A DNA stretch of 64,000 nt from Bacillus_BD oryzisoli (GTDB taxonomy: Bacteria; Bacillota; Bacilli; Bacillales; Cytobacillaceae), in contig NZ_CP137640.1 of NCBI RefSeq assembly GCF_036670025.1, forward strand, positions 1,770,001-1,834,000, given 5' to 3'. Positions 1-8,734 of the stretch are shown in pieces (within the stretch, counting starts at the first letter, position 1; each line of letters opens with the position of its first letter). The translations under genes and the position numbers were made by a program. A model generated the notes under the pieces. The model saw only the letters and a list, made by a program, of their open reading frames with translations. It searched no databases and was not told the DNA's origin.

Positions 1-20
1 GCACAATAAAATGGGTATGA

Positions 21-53
21 AAAAGGGGCTCTATAGTCTGTCCCTTTTTTATT
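21..53 (+). terminator. Rho-independent terminator upstream of ylmH
   Basis: AAAAAGGG pairs with CCCTTTTTT across a loop of about 14 nt, and the downstream arm is itself a T-run. It probably ends transcription of the gene left of the window, which would be ylmG/YggT by analogy with Bacillus gene order. Confidence 0.55.
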
Positions 54-76
54 AGGATTTAATAAAGGTGAAAAAC

Positions 77-850
77 ATGTCAATCTATCAGCATTTTCGA
101 CCAGAGGAACGGGATTTTATAAACCAGGTAATGAATTGGAAAGCGTATGTTGAAGAAGTATATGCTCCGAAATTAACGGATTTTCTAGATCCTCGTGAGC
201 AGCAAATAGTCAAAATGATAATTGGACAGCAAATGGAAGTGAAATGGGAGTTTTTTGGAGGTTCTGTCTATACAGAACGAAAAAGGGCCCTTTTATATCC
301 AGAATATTACCTTAGCGAAGACAGCGATTATAAAATAAATTTATATGAGATTCAGTATCCAAAAAAGTTTATCAGCCTATCCCATCGTGATGTATTAGGC
401 AGTTTGATGTCACTCGGCTTGCGACGGGAAAAATTTGGTGACATTGTCATTGTTGGCGATCGTATGCAATTTTATTGCGCAGAAGAAGTCGGGGAATATG
501 TACGTCTGCAATTACAAACAGTTGGAAGAGCTAATATCCAATTATTGGAGCAGCCATTGACTGAAGGTATCGCATATGAAGACCTCTGGCATGAAACGGC
601 CGTTTCTGTTTCCTCATTAAGGCTTGATGCAGTCATCGCTTCGATTTTTAAACTTTCAAGACAAAAGGCTCAAAGCTTAATCAGTTCGCAACTTGTGAAA
701 GTAAACTGGACAACCATCGAAAATACTTCTTTTGAATGCGGTACAGGTGATACGATTTCCGTACGGGGCTTCGGCCGCGGTAAGCTGTTCTCTATTGAAG
801 GGAAAACTAAAAAGGAGAAATGGCGTATTTCAGTAGGAAGACAAAAATAA
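77..850 (+). CDS. ylmH: YlmH, S4-domain RNA-binding protein
   Basis: Encodes 257 aa, the usual family length. The N-terminal part (about 1-170) is the YlmH-specific region. The C-terminal part (about 180-240) is an S4 RNA-binding fold, seen in the run SVSSLRLDAVIASIFKLSR followed by QKAQSLI. YlmH homologues bind the ribosome and take part in ribosome-associated quality control alongside RqcH, which is encoded at 19376-21085 here. I chose the ATG at 77 over an in-frame GTG at 68 because AAAGGTG at 64-70 then lies about 6 nt upstream as the ribosome binding site. It sits just before divIVA, as in other Bacillaceae ylm-divIVA clusters. The identity is from recalled family similarity; the translational role is family knowledge. 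Confidence 0.88.
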   Translation: MSIYQHFRPEERDFINQVMNWKAYVEEVYAPKLTDFLDPREQQIVKMIIGQQMEVKWEFFGGSVYTERKRALLYPEYYLSEDSDYKINLYEIQYPKKFISLSHRDVLGSLMSLGLRREKFGDIVIVGDRMQFYCAEEVGEYVRLQLQTVGRANIQLLEQPLTEGIAYEDLWHETAVSVSSLRLDAVIASIFKLSRQKAQSLISSQLVKVNWTTIENTSFECGTGDTISVRGFGRGKLFSIEGKTKKEKWRISVGRQK

Positions 851-930
851 TTATTATTATTGCAGGAATATAAATAAATTTGTCGAAAAAGAAAAAGGCA
901 AACTAGAGAAAATACTTGGGAGGTGGCAGC

Positions 931-1446
931 ATGCCATTAACGCCATTGGATATACATAATAAGGAGTTTAGTAAAGGATTTCGGGGATATGATGAGGATG
1001 AGGTAAATGAATTCCTTGACCAAGTGATCAAGGATTATGAAATCGTTCTTCGTGAAAAAAAAGAGCTGGAAGACAGGCTTAACGAAATGACGGACCGAAT
1101 GGGGCATTTTAACTCATTAGAGGAAACGCTTAATAAATCAATTGTAGTTGCTCAAGAAGCCGCTGAGGAAGTCAAGCGGAATGCCCAAAAGGAAGCAAAG
1201 CTTATTATTAAAGAAGCCGAAAAAAATTCCGACCGCATTGTGAACGATTCACTTTCAAAGGCCAGAAAAATTGCGCTTGAAATTGAAGAGCTTAAAAAAC
1301 AATCAAAAGTATTTCGTACCCGTTTTAAAATGTTGATTGAAGCACAGCTTGATTTATTGAATAATGATGATTGGGATCATTTGCTTGAATACGAGCTTGA
1401 TTCCACAGAGTTAAAATCCACGCAAGAAGAAGATTCCTTAGCTTGA
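931..1446 (+). CDS. divIVA: DivIVA, cell-pole and septum placement protein
   Basis: Encodes 171 aa. The N-terminus has the diagnostic lipid-binding segment, with Phe17-Arg18 in KGFRGYDEDEV, which binds curved membrane at division sites. The rest is highly charged, heptad-rich coiled coil (about 30-150) ending in an acidic tail. DivIVA recruits MinJ/MinD in vegetative cells and helps anchor the origin region during sporulation. The ATG at 931 is chosen because GGGAGGTGG lies 5-13 nt upstream; the longer reading from a TTG at 916 would translate that site. The ileS promoter overlaps its stop codon, so it probably ends the upstream transcription unit. Confidence 0.95.
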   Translation: MPLTPLDIHNKEFSKGFRGYDEDEVNEFLDQVIKDYEIVLREKKELEDRLNEMTDRMGHFNSLEETLNKSIVVAQEAAEEVKRNAQKEAKLIIKEAEKNSDRIVNDSLSKARKIALEIEELKKQSKVFRTRFKMLIEAQLDLLNNDDWDHLLEYELDSTELKSTQEEDSLA

Positions 1447-1472
1447 CGTATTGCTGTAAAAAAGCATATAAT
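1443..1472 (+). promoter_or_regulatory. Sigma-A promoter of the ileS T-box leader
   Basis: TTGACG at 1443-1448 and TATAAT at 1467-1472 are separated by 18 nt. The -35 box overlaps the divIVA stop codon. Transcription would start near 1479, just before the T-box leader. Confidence 0.75.
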
Positions 1473-1499
1473 TTCTATTACAATATGAATTAAACGTTG

Positions 1500-1752
1500 A
1501 CAGGGACAGTACAGCTTAAAAAAAGCTTATCAAGCGAACCGGGGATGGTGAAAGCTCGGTATAAGCATTAAGACTGGAAGATCACCCTTGAGTTCCTTTC
1601 TGAAACTTTAAAAAAGGAGTAAGAAAAGGCGTATCATTCGCGTTAAGAATGTTATTGAGCGGATAGATGAGATTTTTTCTATCTACAAGGGTGGTACCGC
1701 GGGAAATAAAGCCTTTCTCGTCCCTTTTTGGGATGAGATGGGCTTTTTTGTT
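1500..1752 (+). promoter_or_regulatory. T-box riboswitch (isoleucine) upstream of ileS
   Basis: The leader has the near-invariant T-box AGGGTGGTACCGCGG at 1688-1702. A strong terminator follows, in which AAAGCC and CGTCCC segments pair with GGGATGAG and GGGCTTT around a T-rich loop (about 1708-1748), ending in a T-run. In Stem I the likely specifier codon is ATC (Ile) at 1581-1583 within GAAGATCACC. This matches the downstream isoleucyl-tRNA synthetase gene. By known mechanism, uncharged tRNA-Ile pairs with the specifier and the T-box bulge and stabilises the antiterminator. Confidence 0.93.
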
Positions 1753-1821
1753 TTTCTTTTTCATACGAGATATAAAAAACAGCTAAGAATATAGCTAATG
1801 AATTTTAATGGAGGAAGTAAA

Positions 1822-4593
1822 ATGGATTACAAAGATACTTTATTAATGCCAAAAACTGAATTTCCTATGCGTGGCAATCTTCCAAAAAGAGAGCCTGAAA
1901 TTCAAGAAAAATGGAAAGAAATGGATATTTATAAATTAGTGCAAGAGAGAACAAAGGACCGCCCGATGTTCGTACTTCACGACGGACCTCCATATGCGAA
2001 TGGTGATATTCATATGGGTCATGCATTGAATAAAATTTTAAAAGACTTTATTGTTCGCTATAAATCAATGAGCGGATACAATGCTCCATATGTACCCGGC
2101 TGGGATACTCACGGTCTGCCAATTGAGCAGGCATTGACTAACAAAGGTGTAAACCGTAAAGAAATGACAGTTGCTGAATTTAGAAAGCTTTGTGAAAAGT
2201 ACGCTTATGAGCAAATTGACAGCCAACGCAGCCAATTTAAACGCTTAGGTGTTCGCGGTGATTGGGAAAATCCTTATATTACGTTAAAGCCTGCCTATGA
2301 GGCACAGCAAATTAAAGTATTCGGTGAAATGGCCAAAAAAGGCTATATTTACAAAGGGTTAAAGCCTGTTTATTGGTCTCCATCAAGTGAGTCCGCGCTT
2401 GCAGAGGCTGAAATTGAATATAAGGATAAAAAGTCGCCATCGATTTATGTTGGCTTTAACGTGAAAGATGGAAAAGGTGTGTTAGGCACTGATGTTCAAA
2501 TTATCATCTGGACAACAACACCTTGGACCATTCCAGCAAACCTTGGTATTTCCGTTCACCCGGAATTGACTTATGTTGTTGTGGAAGAAAAAGGCCAAAA
2601 ATATCTTGTCGCAAAGGACCTTCTCGAAGCAGTGACAAATGAAATCGGCTGGGAACAGCCAACGATCGTTCAGACCATTAAGGGATCAGAGCTTGACCGA
2701 ATTGTTGCGAAACATCCAATTTATGATCGTGATTCTCTTGTAATGCTTGGCGAACACGTAACGATTGATGCGGGAACAGGCTGTGTTCATACAGCACCGG
2801 GTCATGGGGAAGATGACTTTTATGTTGGCCAAAAATATGGACTTGATGTTCTTTGTCCGGTTGATGATAAAGGGGTTATGACAGAGGAAGCAGAAGGATT
2901 TGCAGGATTATTTTACGATAAAGCGAATAAAGCGATAACAGAAAAGCTGGAAGAAGTCGGTGCTCTTTTAAAGCTTACCTTTATCACTCACTCCTATCCT
3001 CATGATTGGAGAACGAAAAAGCCGGTTATCTATCGGGCGACAGCACAGTGGTTTGCGTCGATTAAAGATTTCCGTGACGATTTATTAGAAGCTGTTAAAG
3101 AAACAATATGGGTTCCTGCATGGGGAGAAACAAGACTATTTAACATGGTTCGCGACCGCGGTGATTGGTGTATTTCCCGGCAGCGTGCATGGGGTGTACC
3201 AATCCCGGTTTTCTATGCAGAAAATGGCGAGCCTATAATTACGGATGAGACGATTGAACATGTGTCAAACCTATTCCGTGAACATGGTTCAAATGTTTGG
3301 TTTGAACGTGAAGCAAAGGATCTTTTACCTGAAGGATTTACACATCCTGGCAGTCCAAACGGCATTTTTACAAAAGAAACAGATATTATGGATGTTTGGT
3401 TTGATTCCGGCTCCTCCCACCAAGCAGTATTATTAGAACGTGACGACCTGCAACGTCCAGCAGATCTATATTTGGAGGGCTCTGACCAATATCGCGGCTG
3501 GTTCAACTCTTCACTTTCAACAAGTGTTGCTGTAACAGGAAAAGCACCATACAAAGGCGTGTTGAGCCATGGCTTTGCGCTCGACGGCGAAGGCAGAAAA
3601 ATGAGTAAATCAGTTGGAAATGTAGTTGTCCCTGCTAAAGTGATGAATCAATTAGGGGCAGATATTTTACGGCTTTGGGTTGCTTCTGTTGATTACCAGG
3701 CAGATGTCCGTGTATCTGATGCGATTTTAAAACAAGTGGCTGAGGTATACCGTAAAATTCGTAACACCTTCCGTTTCTTGCTTGGAAATCTTGCTGACTT
3801 TGATCCGGCTAAGGATGCCATTCCTTATGAAAAATTACGTGAAGTGGATCAATTCATGCTTGTTAAGTTAAATGAACTGGTAAAGCAAGTACGCCATAAC
3901 TACGAAAACTATGAATATGCAAGTATTTACCATGCGGTTAATAATTTCTGTACGCTTGATTTAAGTTCTTTCTATCTTGATTTTGCCAAAGATGTCCTAT
4001 ATATTGAAGCAAAGGATCAATATGACCGCCGGGCAATTCAAACTGTTTTATATGAAAGCTTACTTTCGTTAACAAAATTGATTGCGCCAATTTTATCACA
4101 TACAGCTGATGAAGTATGGAGTTTTATTCCTGCAGTACAAGAACCTAGCGTTCAATTAACGGATTTCCCTGAAGCAAAAGAAATCTCAGGGGCTGGGGAG
4201 TTACTGACAAAATGGTCTAAGTTCATGAACCTTCGTGATGATGTGTTAAAAGCACTTGAGGAAGCACGTAATGAAAAAGTGATCGGTAAATCATTAACAG
4301 CAAAAGTAACATTGTACGTAAATGATGATACAAAGGGTCTTCTAGATTCAATTGAAGAGAATTTACAACAGCTCTTTATCGTCTCTGGATTTGAAGTGAT
4401 TGATGGTTATGAAAAGGCTCCAGAACAAGCATTAAAGCTTGAACATGCAGCGATTGTGGTTTCAAAAGCAGAAGGTGAGACCTGTGAGCGCTGCTGGACG
4501 GTGACACCAAATGTTGGTGAAAATGAAAACCATCCTACACTATGCCCGCGTTGTGCCGATGTGGTCCAAGATCATTACAGTCATTTAGTTTAA
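1822..4593 (+). CDS. ileS: Isoleucyl-tRNA synthetase
   Basis: Encodes 923 aa of a class I aminoacyl-tRNA synthetase that charges tRNA-Ile. The HIGH motif appears as HMGH (residues 64-67, after PPYANGDI). The KMSKS motif starts near residue 593 (GEGRKMSKSVGN). The CP1 editing domain carries WTTTPWTIPANLG. The C-terminus has a zinc-binding tail with CERC and CPRC pairs, typical of bacterial IleS. The ATG at 1822 follows GGAGGAAG with good spacing; an upstream in-frame ATG at 1798 precedes that site and is less likely. It is preceded by an Ile-specific T-box and followed by a strong terminator, so it is probably a single-gene unit. Confidence 0.98.
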   Translation: MDYKDTLLMPKTEFPMRGNLPKREPEIQEKWKEMDIYKLVQERTKDRPMFVLHDGPPYANGDIHMGHALNKILKDFIVRYKSMSGYNAPYVPGWDTHGLPIEQALTNKGVNRKEMTVAEFRKLCEKYAYEQIDSQRSQFKRLGVRGDWENPYITLKPAYEAQQIKVFGEMAKKGYIYKGLKPVYWSPSSESALAEAEIEYKDKKSPSIYVGFNVKDGKGVLGTDVQIIIWTTTPWTIPANLGISVHPELTYVVVEEKGQKYLVAKDLLEAVTNEIGWEQPTIVQTIKGSELDRIVAKHPIYDRDSLVMLGEHVTIDAGTGCVHTAPGHGEDDFYVGQKYGLDVLCPVDDKGVMTEEAEGFAGLFYDKANKAITEKLEEVGALLKLTFITHSYPHDWRTKKPVIYRATAQWFASIKDFRDDLLEAVKETIWVPAWGETRLFNMVRDRGDWCISRQRAWGVPIPVFYAENGEPIITDETIEHVSNLFREHGSNVWFEREAKDLLPEGFTHPGSPNGIFTKETDIMDVWFDSGSSHQAVLLERDDLQRPADLYLEGSDQYRGWFNSSLSTSVAVTGKAPYKGVLSHGFALDGEGRKMSKSVGNVVVPAKVMNQLGADILRLWVASVDYQADVRVSDAILKQVAEVYRKIRNTFRFLLGNLADFDPAKDAIPYEKLREVDQFMLVKLNELVKQVRHNYENYEYASIYHAVNNFCTLDLSSFYLDFAKDVLYIEAKDQYDRRAIQTVLYESLLSLTKLIAPILSHTADEVWSFIPAVQEPSVQLTDFPEAKEISGAGELLTKWSKFMNLRDDVLKALEEARNEKVIGKSLTAKVTLYVNDDTKGLLDSIEENLQQLFIVSGFEVIDGYEKAPEQALKLEHAAIVVSKAEGETCERCWTVTPNVGENENHPTLCPRCADVVQDHYSHLV

Positions 4594-4609
4594 TCGCTTG
4601 CTTGAAAAA

Positions 4610-4640
4610 GGCAGACAATAACGTCTGTCTTTTTTTTTTT
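4610..4640 (+). terminator. Rho-independent terminator after ileS
   Basis: GGCAGAC pairs with GTCTGTC around a 6-nt loop, followed by an uninterrupted T-run of about 11. Confidence 0.9.
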
Positions 4641-4754
4641 ATAGATAAAATATTCCACCTTCGTTAATTGTTGTTCAGCTTGTCAAAAGTTTTTCCGTGT
4701 TTATTGTTTCAAGGGGGAAATGATAATTGGTACAACAAGAACGGAGGGAAAGAC

Positions 4755-5033
4755 ATGGATCTAAACACAAACGAAATCTATTCAGATCTCCGTAAAACAA
4801 AAGAGGAATTACTTCAGCGGCTGAATCAGGAGAATTGTTCCCCAATAGTGAGGCCATATATTGAGGCAGAGTTAAAAGATATTGAAACAGCATTAAAGAA
4901 AATCGAAACAGGAACGTTTGGAACATGTGAAGTGTCAGGAGAGCTTATTCCAATGGAACTCTTGCAGATCATTCCAACGTTGAAATCGATGGAAGACTGC
5001 AAAACAGTCAATTATGTCATTAGCAACCATTAA
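4755..5033 (+). CDS. ylyA: YlyA, TraR/DksA-family RNA-polymerase-binding protein
   Basis: Encodes 92 aa. The N-terminal two-thirds is a helical hairpin rich in Lys/Glu (KTKEELLQRL, AELKDIETALKKIETG). It is followed by FGTCEVSGELIP, the hallmark of the DksA/TraR zinc-finger region. Only two of the four usual zinc cysteines are visible (TCEVS and MEDC), so the finger is degenerate, as in several Bacillus YlyA/YteA-type proteins. The ATG at 4755 follows GGAGGG; a longer in-frame reading from 4668 has no comparable ribosome binding site. In B. subtilis the homologue between ileS and lspA is a sporulation protein that binds RNA polymerase; carrying that role over is inference from position and family. 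Confidence 0.75.
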   Translation: MDLNTNEIYSDLRKTKEELLQRLNQENCSPIVRPYIEAELKDIETALKKIETGTFGTCEVSGELIPMELLQIIPTLKSMEDCKTVNYVISNH

Positions 5034-5090
5034 GATTAACATAAATTGTAAAGTTTATGTACACATGATAGAAATCAGCAAAGCTTCTAC

Positions 5091-5119
5091 TGTCGTTTTA
5101 CTTTAGGTTATGCTAAAAT
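5091..5119 (+). promoter_or_regulatory. Possible extended -10 promoter of lspA
   Basis: TGCTAAAAT (extended -10, hexamer at 5114-5119) lies 37 nt before the lspA start. The -35 region (TGTCGT at 5091-5096) is poor, so the call relies on the extended -10. Confidence 0.4.
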
Positions 5120-5155
5120 GCAAAGGAGAAATCTTATCTTCTGGAGGTTACCTTT

Positions 5156-5647
5156 GTGTTTTATTACATAATAGCATTACTGGCCATTCTTCTTGACCAA
5201 TGGACGAAATGGCTTATTGTTAAAAACATGGAATTAGGTGAGCAAATAACTGTAATTGAAAATTTTCTCTACATAACATCACATCGTAATCGTGGTGCAG
5301 CATGGGGAATTTTACAAGGCCAAATGTGGTTCTTCTATGTGATTACGGCTGTTGTGATTATTACTATTATTTACTATCTGAAAAAATCTGAAAAGGAAAG
5401 TCCACTTTTTAAATTTTCGCTTGCTTTAATGCTGGGAGGAGCGATTGGAAACTTTATTGATCGTGTATTCCGCCAAGAAGTAGTAGACTTTATTCATACG
5501 TACCCTTTCGGCTATAATTTTCCGATTTTTAATATTGCAGATTCCGCACTAGTCATAGGAGTAGCTATATTAATCATATATATGCTGCTAGAAGAGAAAA
5601 AGGAAAAGGAGAAAGTAAATGGAGAAAGTGGAACACACCGTCCTTGA
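5156..5647 (+). CDS. lspA: Signal peptidase II (prolipoprotein signal peptidase)
   Basis: Encodes 163 aa of an aspartic membrane protease with four predicted transmembrane helices (about 3-20, 57-74, 86-103, 128-148). It cleaves the signal peptide of diacylglyceryl-modified prolipoproteins. Conserved signatures are DQWTK near the N-terminus (Asp14), NRGAAWG, GGAIGNFIDR with catalytic Asp102, and FNIADS with catalytic Asp129. The start is a GTG preceded by TGGAGGT. The 3' end overlaps the downstream pseudouridine synthase gene by 29 nt, which implies translational coupling, as in B. subtilis lspA-ylyB. Confidence 0.97.
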   Translation: MFYYIIALLAILLDQWTKWLIVKNMELGEQITVIENFLYITSHRNRGAAWGILQGQMWFFYVITAVVIITIIYYLKKSEKESPLFKFSLALMLGGAIGNFIDRVFRQEVVDFIHTYPFGYNFPIFNIADSALVIGVAILIIYMLLEEKKEKEKVNGESGTHRP

Positions 5648-6527
5648 ACATGAGGGCAATGAACGGATAGACAAAGTAATAACCAGTCTTGAATCTGATT
5701 GGTCCCGAACACAAGTTCAGCAATGGATTAAAGAGGGGCTGGTATTAGTCAATCAGAAGCCAATTAAAACAAATTATAAATGTAGTATCCATGATCAAAT
5801 TGAGATATCGATTCCAGATCCGGAAATCCTTGATGTTGTTCCAGAAGATATGGAACTCGATATTTATTTCGAGGACAGTGATTGTCTAGTTGTGAATAAA
5901 CCAAAAGGGATGGTTGTCCATCCTGCAGCAGGTCATGCAACAGGTACCCTTGTAAATGGATTAATGGCACATTGTAAGGACTTATCCGGAATAAACGGAG
6001 TGCTGCGTCCTGGGATTGTTCACCGAATTGATAAAGATACATCTGGTTTATTAATGGTTGCGAAAAACGATAAAGCACACGAGCATTTAGTTAATCAATT
6101 GGTTGAAAAAACAGTTACGAGAAAATATAAAGCACTGGTTCATGGGAATATTAGTCATGATTACGGTACAATTGACGCCCCGATTGGAAGAGATCCTAAA
6201 GATCGACAAAGTATGACAGTGATTGAAAACGGCAAGCATGCCGTTACGCATTTCCATGTAATTGAACGGTTTAAAGACTTTACCTATGTTGAATGCCGTT
6301 TGGAAACCGGAAGAACGCATCAAATTCGTGTACATATGAAATATATCGGTTTTCCGCTTGCCGGTGATCCAAAATACGGTCCGCGTAAAACGCTTGATAT
6401 TAACGGGCAGGCCCTTCATGCAGCTGTCCTTGGTTTTACCCATCCTCGGACAGAGGAGTACTTGGAATTTGAAGCTCCTCTTCCAAAGGAATATGAGGAA
6501 CTGCTTGAAAAGTTGCGCAAAAATTAA
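5619..6527 (+). CDS. rluD: RluD-family 23S rRNA pseudouridine synthase (YlyB)
   Basis: Encodes 302 aa. An N-terminal S4 RNA-binding domain (about 15-75) is followed by the RsuA/RluA catalytic domain. The catalytic motif HRIDKDTSG (about 135-143) carries the nucleophilic Asp138. GRTHQIRVHM is the second family signature. By family knowledge it isomerises uridines in 23S rRNA; the exact target positions cannot be read from the sequence. It is cotranscribed with lspA, whose end it overlaps. The pyr operon promoter begins one base after its stop codon. Confidence 0.92.
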   Translation: MEKVEHTVLEHEGNERIDKVITSLESDWSRTQVQQWIKEGLVLVNQKPIKTNYKCSIHDQIEISIPDPEILDVVPEDMELDIYFEDSDCLVVNKPKGMVVHPAAGHATGTLVNGLMAHCKDLSGINGVLRPGIVHRIDKDTSGLLMVAKNDKAHEHLVNQLVEKTVTRKYKALVHGNISHDYGTIDAPIGRDPKDRQSMTVIENGKHAVTHFHVIERFKDFTYVECRLETGRTHQIRVHMKYIGFPLAGDPKYGPRKTLDINGQALHAAVLGFTHPRTEEYLEFEAPLPKEYEELLEKLRKN

Positions 6528-6556
6528 TTGACAAAATTCTACACGTACAGTACACT
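6528..6556 (+). promoter_or_regulatory. Sigma-A promoter of the pyr operon
   Basis: A consensus TTGACA at 6528-6533 and TACACT at 6551-6556 are spaced by 17 nt. They lie immediately after the rluD stop codon and upstream of the first PyrR-responsive leader. Confidence 0.85.
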
Positions 6557-6562
6557 GATTAC

Positions 6563-6692
6563 AGTTGAAAAAGTCCTTTAAATCGGTCCTGTGAGGCTGA
6601 GAAGGAAACGGATTGCAATTGGGAGTTCTATCTCCAATTGCATATTATGTCATTCGTTTACCCTCTTACCATCACGGTAAGAGGGTTTTTTT
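6563..6692 (+). promoter_or_regulatory. PyrR-dependent attenuator 1 (pyrR leader)
   Basis: The leader holds the PyrR-binding (anti-antiterminator) signature TCCTGTGAGGCTGAGAAGG around 6585-6606. An intrinsic terminator follows: CCCTCTTACC (6661-6670) pairs perfectly with GGTAAGAGGG (6676-6685), then a run of 7 T. By the known Bacillus mechanism, UMP-bound PyrR stabilises the first hairpin, which lets the terminator form when pyrimidines are plentiful. Confidence 0.9.
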
Positions 6693-6763
6693 ATCTTCTC
6701 ATAGGATAGTCATACGAACGGTATATAAAACCATTGGACATTTTTATGAAAGGGTGGAAATAC

Positions 6764-7306
6764 ATGGTACAGAAAGCAATTGTTCTAGACGAGCAAGCGA
6801 TTCGCAGAGCGTTAACAAGAATAGCTCACGAAATTATTGAGAAAAATAAAGGAATCGAAAACCTTATTCTTGTCGGTATACGAACACGGGGGATTTTTAT
6901 TGCGAACCGATTAGCGGAAAGAATCAATCAAATCGAAGGAAAAAATGTTCCCGTCGGTGAAGTAGACATCACATTATATCGTGATGACTTAACAACAAAA
7001 ACGGTAGACCGGGAACCGCTTGTGAAAGGGTTACACATAGATATGAACATAAAGGATAAAACCGTGATCCTTGTTGATGATGTTCTATACACGGGCCGGA
7101 CAGTTCGCGCTGCATTAGATGCCATTGTTGACATTGGCCGACCAGCTTCAATCCAGCTTGCTGTTCTAGTGGACAGAGGGCATCGTGAATTACCAATTAG
7201 AGCCGATTACGTTGGGAAAAATATCCCTACTTCAAGCTCCGAAAAAATAGTAGTCGAGCTTAATGAAATTGATCAATCGGATCAAGTTAGTATACATGAT
7301 AAATAA
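6764..7306 (+). CDS. pyrR: PyrR, pyr operon attenuator and uracil phosphoribosyltransferase
   Basis: Encodes 180 aa. It is a phosphoribosyltransferase-fold protein that binds the anti-antiterminator in pyr mRNA and has side activity as UPRTase. The PRPP-binding motif VILVDDVLYTGRT (about 93-105) is clear. The start at ATG 6764 follows AGGGTGG; in-frame upstream sequence from 6734 includes that site and is rejected. It is the first gene of the pyr operon and is itself behind attenuator 1, so it is autoregulated. Confidence 0.97.
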   Translation: MVQKAIVLDEQAIRRALTRIAHEIIEKNKGIENLILVGIRTRGIFIANRLAERINQIEGKNVPVGEVDITLYRDDLTTKTVDREPLVKGLHIDMNIKDKTVILVDDVLYTGRTVRAALDAIVDIGRPASIQLAVLVDRGHRELPIRADYVGKNIPTSSSEKIVVELNEIDQSDQVSIHDK

Positions 7307-7314
7307 TCACCCTT

Positions 7315-7414
7315 TTAAATGCAGCACAGAGAGGCTGACAAAGGGAAAGGAATAAAGACCTGTCTTTATCCTGCCCTTTTCTACCCTCTTTGTTTTATCA
7401 ACAAGAGGGTTTTT
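7315..7414 (+). promoter_or_regulatory. PyrR-dependent attenuator 2 (pyrR-pyrP intergenic)
   Basis: A PyrR-binding signature, CACAGAGAGGCTGACAAAGG, lies at about 7324-7343. A terminator follows at 7384-7414, in which CCCTCTTTGTT pairs with AACAAGAGGG and is followed by T-rich sequence. The same motif and terminator arms recur in attenuator 1. Confidence 0.88.
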
Positions 7415-7447
7415 GTGTAAAGTGAATCAGATGGAGGAAAAACAGCT

Positions 7448-8734
7448 ATGAATAAACCAGTATTAGACATTAAGGATGTTCCATCACCGTTACATTGGGT
7501 GACTTTAAGTTTGCAGCATTTATTTGCTATGTTTGGAGCCACTGTTCTAGTCCCCGTGTTAGTCGACTTAAACCCAGGAATCGCTCTTATTTCAAGCGGT
7601 CTTGGCACACTTGCTTTTCTCTTCATAACAAAATGGCAGGTTCCAGCTTATCTTGGTTCTTCCTTTGCCTTCATTGCGCCGATTATTGCGGCGAAAGCAA
7701 GCGGCGGCGGACCGGGAGCAGCGATGATCGGAAGTTTCATTGTCGGACTTGTCTATGGTCTAGTTGCGCTAATCATCAAACAAGCAGGGTATCGCTGGAT
7801 TATGAAGCTCCTGCCGCCCATTGTTGTCGGCCCAGTTATTATGGTTATCGGCTTGTCTTTAGCAGGAACTGCGGTTGGAATGGCTATGAACAATCCAGCA
7901 TCAGGAGAATATGACTTACTTTACTTTTCGGTAGGTCTAGTCACTTTAGCAGCAACGATTTTCTTCTCAATCTTCTTTAAGGGATTTTTAGGAATGATAT
8001 CCATTCTTGCTGGCATTATTGTTGGTTACATTTATGCACTATTCGTGGGAATTATTGATTTCTCCCCGGTACTTGAAGCAAAATGGTTTGAATGGCCTCC
8101 ATTTATCGTTCCGTTTGTCGATTATGATGTAAAAGTAACTTTAGATATTATTCTGTTAATGGTGCCAATTGCGGTTGTGACCATTTCAGAGCATATTGGA
8201 CATCAATTAGTATTAAGTAAGGTAGTGGGCCGTGACTATATTAAGAAACCTGGTTTACATCGCTCGATTCTCGGCGACGGTACTGCAACCATGATTTCAG
8301 CTTTAATCGGAGGACCTCCAAAAACAACCTACGGAGAAAATATCGGAGTTTTGGCCTTAACGAAAGTTTACAGTGTCTATGTAATTGCCGGAGCAGCAGT
8401 TATTGCCACAGTCTTTGGCTTTATTGGTAAAATTTCAGCGTTAATTAATACCATTCCACCAGCTGTAATGGGCGGAGTGTCCATCCTGCTATTTGGAATT
8501 ATTGCATCGTCAGGCTTAAGAATGTTGGTTGATAATAAAATTGATTTTGGCAGCAACCGAAACTTAGCCATTGCTTCTGTCATTCTCGTTCTAGGAATCG
8601 GTGGAGCTTTAATTAAAGTCTCAGATCAGTTCCAGCTTCAAGGCATGGCCTTTGCTGCCATCGTTGGGGTAATTTTGAACTTAATATTGCCTGGCAGAGA
8701 AGAAGTAAAAGAAGATATGTTTGAATCACATTAA
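7448..8734 (+). CDS. pyrP: Uracil permease
   Basis: Encodes 428 aa of a nucleobase:cation symporter-2 (NCS2/UraA) family transporter with about 12-14 hydrophobic segments; it imports uracil across the cytoplasmic membrane. Family signatures are LQHLFAMFGATVLVP at the N-terminus, ISEHIGHQLVLS in the middle (the substrate-site Glu region) and the short GGPPKTTYGENIG loop. It lies second in the pyr operon behind its own PyrR attenuator, so uptake is repressed when pyrimidines are abundant. The ATG start follows GGAGGAAAAACAG. Confidence 0.96.
   Translation: MNKPVLDIKDVPSPLHWVTLSLQHLFAMFGATVLVPVLVDLNPGIALISSGLGTLAFLFITKWQVPAYLGSSFAFIAPIIAAKASGGGPGAAMIGSFIVGLVYGLVALIIKQAGYRWIMKLLPPIVVGPVIMVIGLSLAGTAVGMAMNNPASGEYDLLYFSVGLVTLAATIFFSIFFKGFLGMISILAGIIVGYIYALFVGIIDFSPVLEAKWFEWPPFIVPFVDYDVKVTLDIILLMVPIAVVTISEHIGHQLVLSKVVGRDYIKKPGLHRSILGDGTATMISALIGGPPKTTYGENIGVLALTKVYSVYVIAGAAVIATVFGFIGKISALINTIPPAVMGGVSILLFGIIASSGLRMLVDNKIDFGSNRNLAIASVILVLGIGGALIKVSDQFQLQGMAFAAIVGVILNLILPGREEVKEDMFESH

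Noticed and set aside
1582..1764. Minus-strand 60-aa open frame over the T-box
   Set aside because: It lies wholly inside the T-box and terminator of ileS and has no family signal.
3213..3554. 113-aa minus-strand frame inside ileS
   Set aside because: Shadow of a highly conserved coding region with no ribosome binding site or recognisable motif.
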